Source of the DNA: Typha latifolia
Taxonomy: Eukaryota; Streptophyta; Magnoliopsida; Poales; Typhaceae
NCBI GenBank assembly: GCA_019914945.1
Contig: CM034103.1
Coordinates: 7,378,001 to 7,442,000 of the forward strand
DNA: 64,000 nucleotides
Reading direction: 5' to 3'
Shown: positions 1-10,511 of the stretch, piece after piece
How positions within the stretch are numbered: position 1 is the first letter of the stretch
How the letters are laid out: each line of letters starts with the position of its first letter
Program-made: the position numbers and the translations under genes
Notes under the pieces: model-generated
The model's input: the letters and a program-made list of their open reading frames with translations, nothing else
What the model was told of the DNA's origin: nothing
Database searches by the model: none

Positions 1-955
1 GCGATTACCAATTACTCCTAAATTAAAGATGTTTCTATGAAAAATTTTGTGGAGGCGTCTACCAACCAATGCTCGTCTCCAAGAGCTATCTGTATGCTCT
101 AGTCCATGTTACTAAGTATGTGACGAGGAGGAAACCTCAGATCACATTATGTATTACTGTACAAGAGCAATCGTCTTTTGGAAGGCTATAGAGGCACATT
201 TGAAATTAAATTTCAGATATCAAGACAATTGACAAAGAGGTGATCAGATCTATGAAGGGGAAAGGTTAGCTGAAGAGGTTGGGATGTTCACAAAATGTGT
301 TATTACTTTAGGAATGTTGCATCCATGGTTAGCTTGAAATTCCTTGGTCTATTAGCAAAAAGCTACTACTATGGATTAGAGCATCTTTTGGATAGTTGCG
401 GGGAGATATACGATTGTCTAACAAAAGCCCACCAAGGACAATTAAAGCTGAATTCTGATGTGTCTTTTATTAACTCATTAACGACGAGTTGTTTGGGGGT
501 TCATAGTTCATGAGTAGAAAGGGGATTCTGTTTTAGCACGTGTTGCAAGTATTGACGCTATTGATCCCCTTCATGCTGAGGTGGAGGCTTTCCGACTGGG
601 TTTCCTAAAGGCTCAGGAATTTCATCTTTTAAAACTTGTGGTGGAGGTTGACTCTAATAGCCTCGCCAATATCCATGTCAAAGAGCTCCCGCTTCTTGGC
701 AATGGAGAGCTACTTATCTTGATGTTTCCCATATTTTAAATTTATTATTTGTAGTTTCTATTAGCCACTACCTTAGGAATGCCAACAAGGTTGTGCACAG
801 ATTTGTAGACCTGGGATGAGTTTAAGGGTTTTGGTTTGTTTGGTTTATGTCTTTGCCTGCTGAGCTTGCTCAGTGTTTGTACAGAAATTCTACAAGTAAA
901 TTTTATATCTAAGAAATCTTTGTGTAAAAAAATAATAAATTTGTAAAAAAATAAC
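1..955 (+). pseudogene. 3' end of an L1-type LINE (ORF2 zinc-binding and RNase H-like domains)
   Basis: The plus strand around 40-190 encodes a reverse-transcriptase zinc-binding (zf-RVT) domain: WRRLPTNARL, then a Cys cluster, then ETSDHI and a final Cys before an FWKA-like end. One TAA stop interrupts it. From about 560 the frame reads EVEAFRLGFLKAQ and VEVDSN, the usual signature of the RNase H-like domain (RVT_3) that ends plant LINE ORF2. A degenerate NKVVHRFVDLG follows near 780-820. The tail from about 890 is A-rich, with two A7 runs near 927 and 947, as expected for a LINE 3' UTR. The 5' part lies outside the window. Several frameshifts and stops show it is dead. Confidence 0.75.
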
Positions 956-1235
956 ACAGCTATCGCAAAAGGTTCCAAAGTATAAGAATATGGACACCGG
1001 GAATTAGCTTTTGGCATGTTTTGTCATATTATGTGCTTCTTGGTATTTTTTTCTTTGCTTTTATATTTTCAATGTACTTTTTTTGAAACTAAATGTCATT
1101 TGGAACTAAGATGATTAATAAATGTCTAATATTTCGGCCCTCTCTACTACGACGAAATAGATCCTCTTACACGTGCTAATTAATATTAATTTATTCCAAT
1201 TTTTTTGCATGAGTAAGAGATTTTTTTTTAAAACA
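956..1235. other. AT-rich spacer
   Basis: No gene or repeat structure could be recognised here. The sequence is AT-rich with homopolymer T runs. Confidence 0.5.
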
Positions 1236-1251
1236 ATATCGTCTAATACTT
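1236..1251. repeat. SINE target-site duplication, copy 1
   Basis: The sequence atatcgtctaatactt is identical to 1589-1604 and lies next to the A-tail of the SINE. Confidence 0.8.
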
Positions 1252-1588
1252 CTTTTTTTATCATTCATGAGCCTGAATGCTAGATATGAGCAGAACAAAG
1301 GGCCAACCCTCCTTAAATACAGAGACACTGAGGCCCTACCGAGCTTTTAGCTTTGCCGAACAATTGCTTTAAACTAAACGCCGCCGAGATCTGCTCCAAG
1401 TCATTGCATTGTCAAGTTGTCCTCTAAGCTATCGCACTATCGAGCTATCAATTGAATTAAGCTAAGCTACCAAACTACCAACCACTAAATAATTTCTCCA
1501 CAATATTGTTTCGGGTTGGAGTTGAACTCATAACCTCGTTGATCATAAGCAAGGTACCTACCTACCAACTCTACTAGAGTTGGTAAGT
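1252..1588 (-). mobile_element. tRNA-derived SINE
   Basis: On the minus strand the element starts with a tRNA-like head: an A-box-like TAGAGTTGGTAGG near 1566-1578 and a B-box-like GAGTTCAACTCC at 1518-1529. It ends in an A7 tract next to 1252. The 16-bp sequence atatcgtctaatactt occurs on both sides (1236-1251 and 1589-1604), the target-site duplication expected for poly(A) retroposition. The body of about 240 bp matches no family I know. Long perfect TSDs suggest a fairly young insertion. Mobilisation would have depended on LINE machinery such as that of the L1 relatives in this window. Confidence 0.75.
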
Positions 1589-1604
1589 ATATCGTCTAAT
1601 ACTT
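1589..1604. repeat. SINE target-site duplication, copy 2
   Basis: The sequence is identical to 1236-1251 and adjoins the tRNA-like head of the SINE. Confidence 0.8.
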
Positions 1605-1699
1605 GGCCCCAAAGTGTGGACGGATTGGCCTAAACTATAATTGAAAATAATGCGTCTAGATGCATGTGCACTCTGCAAATCTTGGGTGAGAGATAAGCA

Positions 1700-1704
<5 letters not shown>

Positions 1705-1732
<28 letters not shown>
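1705..1732. repeat. (TA)n microsatellite
   Basis: About 14 uninterrupted TA units are visible. Confidence 0.95.
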
Positions 1733-3657
1733 AGATGAAATAAAACTCCTTTTAAACTAAGACAACTAGATTTGTTACTTCTAACTTCTACTAGTGATTT
1801 GCACCAAAAATGTACTTTATGTTTACTTTTATTACTTGAGACTACAATAGGTTTTTTTTTTAAGAGGATTTTTTTTTTCAAATTTGCTCTTCTGGCATAA
1901 TAGGATGGGTCTAATTGTCAAAGTGTTTATAATGAATGAGTATTTATAAATCTAATTGTGTTTCGTAATTTTCTTACGAATTTTGAAGTTATTGAACACT
2001 AGATTTTTTTTTGTTTTGCAATTTTATTACAAATTTCATAGTGTTATTAATCTCTTGTATTTTATTTTTTTTATAATTTATTTACATATTTTATAGTTAT
2101 TGAATAATTTATTTTCTGTTTGAAGTTTTATTATGAAATTTGTCGTTATTGAATACTTATATTTTTCTTGCATAATTCATAGTTATTGAGTACTTATATT
2201 TTCTAATTTATATTTTTTTTATATAAAATTCATAGTTTTTTTTTACTGCCGGTATTTTACCGAGATAAAAATAATAAATTATATTATATTATAGTAAATG
2301 CGTTGGATGTTCTCTCGTCATCAATCAATGAGAAAAAAAAAAAAGAATCAGAAATGGGCTGACCCACAAAATAAATGAAAATGTAACAATTAGTCTATAT
2401 TTTCAAATCATCCAACTTCTGAATGTTACTATTTCTCAAGCTTTTGCTGCATTTTTTCATTATTGGTTGACGGTGGAAGGTTTGCTTGCTTATGTTGAGC
2501 CCCTGGAAAGAGAAGAGGTTGACTTGACTGCTAGAGTGCAATCATGGCCGTCAAATGTGCAAACCATCTAGATTGAACGGTCAATCTAATCCGGACAAGT
2601 ATGTGGTACATGCGATTCCTCCTGTACGTCCGTCAGAGAATCTGTCACTTTATTTAAAACATAGATGCACTTATTTTAGTCATTCTCAGAGTCAAACCGC
2701 GTCGAAGGATAATTTAACTACTACAATGGAATAAAAGATAGATAAAATTTGGAAATTGGTGTACCGAACAAAGTAACCCAAGATTATTTATTTATTTATC
2801 CTTTTTTCATAAGTTTTTGAGTTATTTGCACTAAAAATTTATCTATTTTTCGATTTTGCGTGACAGGTTAGTTTTTATTTTCTTTACACGTTAGTCTGAG
2901 TCTGTTTTCTTCTCTTTTTTTTTTCAACTTTGCCTTTTTATTATATAGTATTTTATTAAATATTAACGTATCAGAGAGAGATGACGTCGTACTATTTTTC
3001 TTCATGTTATTATCTTCTATTTCATATGCTATTACTATTTATTATTATTCTTTATTTTTTTATTTTTTTCTTCTTTTTTTTATTCTTTTTTTTTTTTTTT
3101 CTTCTTCGATCTTTTAATACTTTTTTTCTATACAAGTGTTTATAATCACTCTTTAATTAATAAAATAAAAAATTAATCATAAATAATAATAAAATAATTA
3201 AGATTAGTTAAATAATAAAAAATACGACTCTCTGAGTTTTTCGTACAAATAATCGTAAGTTTTCCCATGTATTACCAGTATCTCGGTTATATATTTAGGT
3301 GTCACTTTCAACTACTCATATCTCGGTTAAATTAGCAACTACTATATTTAAAAAATATTATATCGTATAAAATACGAAATCAAAATTTTATAGTATACAT
3401 AGATGACGTTTTCGAGGGATGTCACACCCATGGCCACGTAAGCAACTATCCAGCACAACTGGACTCTTTCTCCTAAATGGACGGCCTTCGCCTGTACGGA
3501 TCTTGTTTCCAAGTGCTCGATTAACTTGAAAGCATGCTTTTCTCTCTGCTCTATTATCTAGAACAGCAAATAGGCTTTCTTTTCTTTTTTTTTTATTTAC
3601 TAGTGACGTGTTGATAGCGACTGCTTTTGGACAGAGTCCATGAAGCGACGCACGAAA

Positions 3658-3661
<4 letters not shown>

Positions 3662-3693
<32 letters not shown>
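3662..3693. repeat. (AT)n microsatellite
   Basis: About 16 uninterrupted AT units are visible. Confidence 0.95.
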
Positions 3694-3696
<3 letters not shown>

Positions 3697-4340
3697 CACA
3701 CGAAAAGGAAGAATCTATGATTGTCCTAAACACAGACCAACGGTAGATGATTGAAGTGCGTAACATTGTTGTGTACAAATGCGTGGACGGTTTTTTTGTT
3801 TGAAAAGTGACGGTTTTAAGAGGCACCGCGTTTAATTTGACGCAGTCGCGGGCTCTCCCAGACACGCTGCAGCTGGAGAAATCGTTGTGCCAGTCAAACC
3901 ATATTCGAACAGACCTGGTCCAGTCTGGTCCAGGTCTAGCTCGAACCGGAAATCCTAATTAAGCTTCCAATTAATTAGTTTTTCAGCTCTATTGTAAATA
4001 ACCAGGACATTCTATGATAAAGAAAATGATTCGGATCTCTTTTACTTGCCTCTTACATACTAGGTCGTCTTATTTAACAACTGTTAATTTTATTTATTCA
4101 TCGATTTTAGTTAATTCCAGATTCTTGAATTGTGGTCTCGTTATTTTCTGGAGTAGCGGAGGAGCTGAATCAGATGAAATTCCCACATTGGAGGAGTCAT
4201 GGTCACACTTTTCGTACCAGGATATTCACTGCGGAGTTAGAAATGTACACAAACACCGATTGAGGTACTGTACCGTAGACGTAATAGGAATTGCTTACCG
4301 AGGAAAACGGGGAAGGGGGGAACCAGTCAGAGTTATCACC

Positions 4341-4465
4341 TAAAGAAAGAGTCCATTAAACCCATCCTTTTTCCTTTTCCTCTTTATTACAAATCCCCAA
4401 TTAAGACCAATCCCTTCTTTACCTCTTCCCCTTCTCAGGTAGCAAAGAAAAGCAAATCCAATCCA
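4341..4465 (+). promoter_or_regulatory. Core promoter and 5' leader of the ROH1-like gene (tentative)
   Basis: The 125 bp before the ATG are pyrimidine-rich (4357-4386 and 4408-4437), as in Y-patch core promoters of plants. A CCAAT sequence lies near 4409. No canonical TATA box is visible. The pyrimidine tract ends in CAG at about 4437, which could also be a 3' splice site of a 5' UTR intron. The two readings cannot be separated without transcript data. Confidence 0.35.
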
Positions 4466-5611
4466 ATGGCAGGAATGGAACCCCAATGTAGCTCCTTGGG
4501 CTTTCTGGGTATTACTCTCCCAAGCTTCCGTCGCAACCAGGTCGCCTCCATGGAGCCCGGCCAAGAAGACGACCTCCAAGAACTCTACCAATTCCAGACC
4601 AACGTCACCGACCGCCTCCTCTCCCTCCTCCCTTCCACCTCCTCCTCCGACAACTCCTCCTCTTCCTCCTCCTCCCCCTCGTCATCCCCACTCCTCTCCT
4701 TCTCCTTCCTTTCCAAGCTCCTCGATGCCCTCGTCTCATGCCAAGAGGACTTCGGCAATCTCCTGCTCTTACTCCTCGACCGCAACCCTGCCATCCTCGT
4801 CAAGCCCCCTCTCGACCGCCTCGTCCCCGACCTCCTCGATCGCGCCGTGAAGGCCCTCGATGTCTTAAACGCCGTCTCGCTTTCCCTCCACGCTCTTCAC
4901 CACTTCAACCGCCAGGCCCACATCGCCGCCACAGCCGCCGGCCAAAGCCAACTCCCCCGCGCCCGCCGTGCTCTGTCCAAGCTCCTTGACGAGACCCTTC
5001 CCCGCTCCCGGAGTGGTAGGGGGAGCGGGAGTGGCCGATCACTGTCGTGGAGCTTGTCCCGGAGTTGGTCGACTCCACGCGGCGTCGGCGAGCCATTCGG
5101 CGGTGGCATCGCCGGAGGGATAGGGATCGCTGTTCACACATTGAGCACCCTGATTAATTTTACCATGTTTGTCCTCGCCGCGGCCGTCCCTTGCGTCGGT
5201 GGAGCGGCGGCGCCGGTAGCGCCGCTGCGGCAGCTCCAGTGGTCAGCCACAATGGTGGGCCTGCAGGAGCGCATTGCGGAGGAGTGGAGGAGGAACGAGA
5301 AGAAAGGTTCTGGCTCGCTGTATGTCGGATTGCTTGCAGAGTTGCAAGGGGTTGACATCCGCTCTAAATGTTTGATGGAATGTGTCAACGAGACCCAGGA
5401 GGGTGAGCGAAAGTCGAAGGTGGCGGCTACGGGAGCGGAGCTCGCGGAGGCATGCTGGGTTCTAGAGGAAGGCATGGGGCCTTTTGAGAAGAAGGTAAGA
5501 GCGGTATCCCTCCGCATGTTTAGTAGCCGGTCGGAGGTGGTGCGGTGCTTGGATCGTAGCACTCGCTCTGCTTCAGCTGCGTCAGCGTCTCCTACTCCCC
5601 CTGCTTTGTAA
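4466..5611 (+). CDS. ROH1/BPS1-like protein (DUF793 family), single exon
   Basis: The 381-residue protein reads through one exon and resembles the ROH1/BYPASS1-related plant family. Arabidopsis ROH1 binds the exocyst subunit EXO70A1; BPS1 relatives restrain a mobile root-derived signal. Supporting landmarks are the N-terminal RRNQVASM (about residues 22-29), an acidic stretch then a helix, a Ser-rich linker (about 55-77), the helical FLSKLLDALVSCQEDF segment (about 80-95), the basic/serine stretch RSLSWSLSRSWS (about 190-202), a hydrophobic segment NFTMFVLAAAVPC (about 231-243), and a helical C-terminus ending in a Ser/Ala-rich tail. The chosen ATG lies in AATCCAATGGC, a good plant context, and matches the family N-terminus. 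Third positions are very GC-rich, unlike the AT-rich flanks. The frame is intact, so it is probably a working gene. Assignment within the family (ROH1 or BPS1 branch) is an inference. Confidence 0.85.
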   Translation: MAGMEPQCSSLGFLGITLPSFRRNQVASMEPGQEDDLQELYQFQTNVTDRLLSLLPSTSSSDNSSSSSSSPSSSPLLSFSFLSKLLDALVSCQEDFGNLLLLLLDRNPAILVKPPLDRLVPDLLDRAVKALDVLNAVSLSLHALHHFNRQAHIAATAAGQSQLPRARRALSKLLDETLPRSRSGRGSGSGRSLSWSLSRSWSTPRGVGEPFGGGIAGGIGIAVHTLSTLINFTMFVLAAAVPCVGGAAAPVAPLRQLQWSATMVGLQERIAEEWRRNEKKGSGSLYVGLLAELQGVDIRSKCLMECVNETQEGERKSKVAATGAELAEACWVLEEGMGPFEKKVRAVSLRMFSSRSEVVRCLDRSTRSASAASASPTPPAL

Positions 5612-6335
5612 AGAGATTGGAGTTTTAGGATGTTGCCGTGTTGGTAGCTGATGACATTCTTTTGTTGTGTATAAATCAACTGCAATTTTTTTTTTCTTTT
5701 CTTTTTCTTCGGTCTTTCGTTTGAATTGGATAGCATAAGATGCTGGGGTTTGCAGTGGAAGACCCGAAGATGGAGAATTTACAAATATGGTAGATTCTTT
5801 AACTACTTAGACATGGGTTCTTTTGAATTCCCTTTTCTCCGGACGAGGACTAGTTTATGTTCGTTCCCATATGGAATAGCAAATGTTGTTGATTATAGTT
5901 GTTAATATTTTTTTTGTTGACAGATAATTCAGTACTTAAGGTCTAATATCTCTCTTTTCATTCAATGACTGCAATTACATGACATTCTGTATATTTATTC
6001 AAAAGTACCGATTAGTATGATTATACGTATTGTCGGTCACGCTTCAATTTTCAAGACTAAATTAGTCTTCTTGTCGTGCTCTTTTTTTTTATCTCTTACT
6101 AGTTTATAAATCAACATAAACTTTTTTTTTCAATAAACCTACTTTTTATCTCTCTACAGGATCTATGATTTTTAAGGGATAACGAATGAAATGTTCGATT
6201 AAGTTTTGGAACTAACTTAATTGTAAAATACCAAAACACTGCTCTTTCTGTAATATTTATCGCAGTGGAAGTGAATGTCAAGAGTAAAAAGAAAGAAGTG
6301 CCTATTTTCGGTTGCTTCCTGCGAGCGGTTTAATG
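5612..6335. other. 3' UTR and AT-rich intergenic region after the ROH1-like gene
   Basis: The stop codon is followed by a T-rich 3' UTR. Poly(A) signals are not clear-cut: gtataaatc lies near 5669, and AATAAA near 6132 is probably too far away. Nothing else was recognised. Confidence 0.5.
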
Positions 6336-6344
6336 GCTGCATAC
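6336..6344. repeat. Candidate LINE target-site duplication (3' side)
   Basis: The sequence gctgcatac abuts the T8 run that is the LINE poly(A) on the other strand. The same 9 bp occur at 13599-13607. Confidence 0.55.
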
Positions 6345-6453
6345 TTTTTTTTCTTTAAGAGAAAAGGTTTATTTATTAACTCTCACGTTTACAAAAAGCT
6401 CCTTTCGAGTCAGAAGGCAAAAACTATAAAAGATCAGAAGGAAAAGACCCAAT

Positions 6454-6849
6454 CTAGGTACAACCATAGCCTATGGTTCTACCCCAGTTAGCAAGCCAGT
6501 CAGCAGCCCGATTGGTATCTCTAAGGATGTGAATAACTTTACAATTTTGGAAATTGCTAGTTAGGATTTTAATATCGTCAATTAGGACTTGAACAGTCCA
6601 AGGAGTCTTTGACCCTGCTGTTAAGCAGTTGATCAACAGTATCGAGTCTGACTCAACGATTAAATTGGGGATAATTTTGTTCTGGAGGAAAGTGAGCACT
6701 TCCCGTAGTGCCATTGCTTCTACTGCTAATACCGAGTTAAAGAAGCCGCATCTTGAACCTGCATATAGAGGAGCAACATTAGGTTGTCGAACCATAAAGC
6801 CTGCCCCTTCGCTGTCCTCTTTGCTGATGAATGATCCATCAATGTTCAC
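6454..6849 (-). pseudogene. LINE ORF2 C-terminal RNase H-like domain
   Basis: The open frame of 131 residues begins NIDGSF, with the first acidic position of the RNase H fold. It then reads VEAMALREVL (catalytic Glu region) and VESDSILLINCL (Asp), and ends with RDTNRAADWLANWG. This is the RVT_3 domain found at the end of plant L1 ORF2. It is continuous in sense, though not in frame, with the reverse transcriptase to the right. The domain itself looks intact, while the polypeptide upstream is broken. Confidence 0.8.
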
Positions 6850-9333
6850 TTTAATCCACCCCGGGGGAGGTGGTTCCCACCGGATTAGGATATCCGAGTT
6901 AGTTGGCTTTGTGGGTTCAACAAATATGTGTTCAAAGTATTCGTTGGTTAAGGTTAGAATTCGGTGATTAACCTAATTAAGATCCTCTCTTTCATTTGAG
7001 AAGGATACGTGGTTGCGATGTCTCCAAATTTGCCACAGTGCCACAGCAATGAGAGCCATTAGCCAGGCTTTTGGCTTGGAGTCTAGACCCTCCCCCTCCT
7101 TGAGCCAAAGACGTGATCCAGGGGTCTATCCACATATTTGAGTTCCTACCATTGCGAATGTTTTTAATAACCCCAAACAAAGTTCTTTTAATGCCGAGAG
7201 GACTAACCTCCAAGTCCAAAGACATTTTCTTGGAGTGTTCTTGTCCCAAGGGTGAGGGGTCCCATATTTAGCTCGAAACACCTGAGCTAGAGTCCCACCT
7301 TCCCTATTGAGGATCTTGCTAATGTTCTTGGCCATAAGAGCCAGCTGCATTGATCGGAGGTCACAGACAGATAGGCCACCGACAGCCTTGATCTTAGTTA
7401 TCATGTCCCAAGTCACCAGACGAAGACCCTTGCCACTCCCCTATTTATCCCATAAAAATCTACGAGAGATTTTAGCGATTTGATCCACTACCGCATGGGG
7501 GTCCAAGTGGACGATAACAAATGCACGGGCATGGAATTTAAGACAGAGTTAATCAATGTAACTTGTCCTGCTTGAGTGAGACGAGTTTTTTTCCATCCCA
7601 AAAGTTTAAGGTTAATTTTTGACATAAAGTCCTGATGATCTTTGATGAGGAGTCACTTTGGAGAAATTTTTGACCCCAAATAACTAAAAGGAAACTTACC
7701 CTCATGCATATGTAGACTGCTCAGGATACAGTTACGAATGCCATTAGGGGTTTTATCCGAGAAGAAAACCTCAGACTTAGCCTTATTGAAGCAGAGATTT
7801 GTTAGTCTTTCATAGGTATTAAACAGAGAAACTAAAGTGATGCATGCCTGAGGACTAGCCTTGAGAATAAGTAAAAGGTCATCAGCATACATCATATGAC
7901 CGATTCTAGTGTTATCATCAAAAGATAGAGGGGGTGATGTACCCTAGGGAAATTTTCATTTTGCATGAGCTTAGAGAAAATCTCAATTACCATAATAAAC
8001 AGATAAAATGAGAGGGGGTCTCCTTGACAGATACCCGTTTCACTTTTAAACCACTATGACGGAGAGCAATTAATCAAAGCCGCAAAAATAGGTGATTTGA
8101 TGCAAGCAATAATCCAATCAATAAATTTAGCAGGAAAATTCATAAGCTTCAATGTATTAGAGATTGCTTCCCAATCAAGATGGTCATAAGCTTTCTCTAA
8201 ATCAATTTTGATCATCATATAATTGTTCTTACACTTAGGAGAATCGATGTAATTTGCTATCTCGTGGGCAAGAATGATATTATCATGTATATGTCTTTCG
8301 GCTAAAAAAGCCGTATGCTCAGAATCGATTAGTTCAGGCAAGACAAGTTTTATCCTATCCGCAAGAATTTTTGCAAGAATACGATAGTTCACATTGTAGT
8401 GGAAGATAGGCCGATAGTCCACAACCTTAACTGGGTTTATGCGCTTAGGTATGAAGGTGAAGTAAGTTTGCCCCCACTAACTAGGCAGGCATTGTTTTGA
8501 AATTGGACAAAGGCCTTTAAAAGATCCGACCCAAGGATATCCCAGTAGGTACGGTAGAATTTGGCTTGAAAGTCGTCAGGGGGCCTTTCTCATCTCATCA
8601 AGGGTGAACTGCCTAGTCATCATGGCAGTGAAAAATCAAGCTTGGGGAGCTCTGGCCAGTGAACTAGGGTAGGATTTGCCCGACATCCTTACACGAGAGC
8701 TCCTTATAAAAGGAGACAAATTCATTCCTAATAGCAGAGCAAGATACAATAACAGAAGCATCATCAAGGATTAGTTTATCAATTAAATTTTTGTGACCTA
8801 ATTTTGGTGGAAAGATGAAAAAACGTTGTATTTTCATCCCCTTCCAAAATCTAATTAATACGAGCTTTACTACGCCACTTAAGATTAATTTGTCTGAGCA
8901 AGGCTACACATTTACTATTAAGGGAAGCCAAGGCAACACTTTCAAGATCAGTTAAAGGGGCAGCTCTTTCTCTTCTTTCCAAAAGAGATATCTCCTCTTT
9001 ACCCCTGCCTAGATTAACTTCCAATCTACCCAGAAATGTACGGTTCCAGGTGACTAGAGATGTTTTGACCGAATGAAGCTTGGATAGAAATTCTTGGAGA
9101 GGAGAGGAGGCATGTTTATGAATTTGGCCCCAAACAGTAAAAATAATTTCCCTAACTTGAGTATAATCAAACCAAAACCATTCAAATCGAAATGACAGAC
9201 GAGCGATTCTATTGAAAGTACCTATAGTGAGCATGATAGGAGCATGGTCGGATGCAATCCGCAAAAGATGTTCAACCAAGATATGAGAAAATCATTAATC
9301 ACCGAAGCGTTTACATAGACTCTATCAAGACGG
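6850..9333 (-). pseudogene. LINE ORF2: reverse transcriptase and damaged zinc-binding region
   Basis: Reading leftward, 8851-9279 is the linker between endonuclease and reverse transcriptase (ASDHAPIMLT near its start). 8054-8422 carries RT fingers and palm (DYRPIFHYNVNYRILAKILA and KIDLEKAYDHLDW). 7653-7895 starts with the catalytic MMYADDLLLI box. 7126-7416 is the thumb region (GGLSVCDLRSMQLALMAKN). The zf-RVT core is missing: NMWIDPWITS at about 7125-7150 passes almost directly to LMALIAVALWQIWRHRN near 7010-7060. Several frameshifts separate the blocks. Confidence 0.8.
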
Positions 9334-9341
9334 ACAAGGAT

Positions 9342-9928
9342 TAGGGGTGAAAATAGATCGGATAGTGCTCAACCCATATCCGGATCCATATTTTTAGTCC
9401 GGATACGGATATTAGACGGATAGCAAAATTTAAAATCATATCCTAACTAAACAGATACGGATAATTTTCAAATAGAGAATCAGATCTTAAACGAATATTA
9501 ATTAAATTTAAAAGAATTATAATATTTTATTTAGATATAATTAACATAAAAATATTAAGAGTTTTACAAGAAATAAATTTTTTGTATGTCAAATATGTAA
9601 AATTAGAGAAATTAATCTCTATAAATAATATATAATGTATTATTAGTAACAATATTAATATTTACTATTTAAATAAGCAAACTAAAAACTGTAAATTATT
9701 CAAAAAAATATGCGGGTAAACATATATTCGATATCCATATCCGAATCCAAAAAATATATTCGACCTGTATCTAAATCCAAAAAATATATCCGACCCGTAT
9801 CCGAATTTTTTTTAAAAACTCTATCCGTATCCGAATCGAATAGAAATTTTCTATCCAAATCCGATCCGATCCGAATTGGGTCAAATAGCGGGTCGGATCG
9901 GAGTTAATCCGACCCATTTTCACCCTTA
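9342..9928. mobile_element. hAT-type MITE inserted in LINE ORF2
   Basis: This 587-bp element starts TAGGGGTGAAAAT and ends ATTTTCACCCTTA, terminal inverted repeats of about 13 bp with a single mismatch. It is flanked by the identical 8-bp ACAAGGAT at 9334-9341 and 9929-9936. Eight-bp TSDs and this kind of TIR are typical of hAT non-autonomous elements. The interior is AT-rich in the middle and crowded with ATCCG/CGGAT subterminal motifs, often used as hAT transposase sites. No transposase is encoded. Confidence 0.9.
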
Positions 9929-9936
9929 ACAAGGAT

Positions 9937-10511
9937 ACGTGAAGTCCCATGGAGGTTATTACACAAAGTATAAGAAAGACCCGAGAAACCCATATCGATT
10001 AAGTTATTTGCATTAACAAATTTACGGAAAGGTGAAATTGAATAAGTTAAGGAGAAAATTCTGCCTCTAATTTTGTCTTCAGGATTGAGGACACAATTGA
10101 AGTCACCCATCAAAATCCAAGGCAAATTGAAGTTCATATAACTAAGTTCATGCCATAACCAATTACGAAGAAGGGCATTTGTACTAGCATAGATAATAGA
10201 GATCAGGCTGGGTTTGGTATTTGTTTTAGATACTACAGCATGGATGACCTGAGAGGAGGAATGGATCATTGAGACCTTGACCGACCTTGGCGCTAATAGA
10301 GGAGGATGCCTCCCGCCGCTCCGATCCCCGGCACATAAGTGCCCGTCCACTCAGGTGCGATCCTGCAAAGGAAAGAGAGAGTATTGGCGTTATTAGTGTG
10401 GGTTTCTAGCAGAGAGAACAAGTTTGAGGAGTGAGAGTTTATTAATTTAAATAGATAGACTTGGCCTTCCCTTTTAGTAAGGCCACGGATGTTCCAGCAA
10501 ATGCACCTCAT
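9937..10511 (-). pseudogene. LINE ORF2 N-terminal APE-type endonuclease
   Basis: ORF2 begins near 10511 with MRCICWNIRGLTKREGQ, the usual start of plant L1 APE-like endonucleases. LLETHTNN supplies the Glu motif. After a frameshift near 10320, YASTNALLRNWLWHEL and WILMGDFNCVLNPEDK give the central GDFN motif. The sequence then runs TSRILV and is cut by the MITE at 9928. Beyond the MITE (9281-9333) it continues as LVRLDRVYVNASVI. The family function is nicking target DNA to prime reverse transcription. The later DHAP motif is kept in the next block. Confidence 0.8.

Larger units (their letters stand above)
1605..4340. other. AT-rich intergenic region upstream of the ROH1-like gene
   Basis: No coding sequence is convincing. 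The stretch holds two long TA microsatellites (1705-1732 and 3662-3693) and many poly-T tracts. A pair of W-box-like TTGACT motifs lies near 2519-2530, and an imperfect 27-bp palindrome at 3911-3937. Short open frames in this stretch overlap the TA repeats or lack any family signature. Confidence 0.5.

Noticed and set aside
1510..1588. A functional tRNA gene
   Set aside because: The A- and B-box-like sequences are present, but no cloverleaf with acceptor pairing is apparent, and the TSD and A-tail show a SINE.
2518..2531. W-box pair as a regulatory site of the ROH1-like gene
   Set aside because: TTGACTTGACTG is short and about 1.9 kb upstream. Such pairs occur by chance in long AT-rich DNA.
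4014..4343. 109-codon frame upstream of the ROH1-like gene
   Set aside because: No recognisable domain, ordinary AT-rich composition and no start context. It is more likely promoter DNA.
5134..5736. 200-codon frame antisense to the ROH1-like gene
   Set aside because: It is the complement of a GC-rich coding region, where long antisense frames are expected. It has no family signature.
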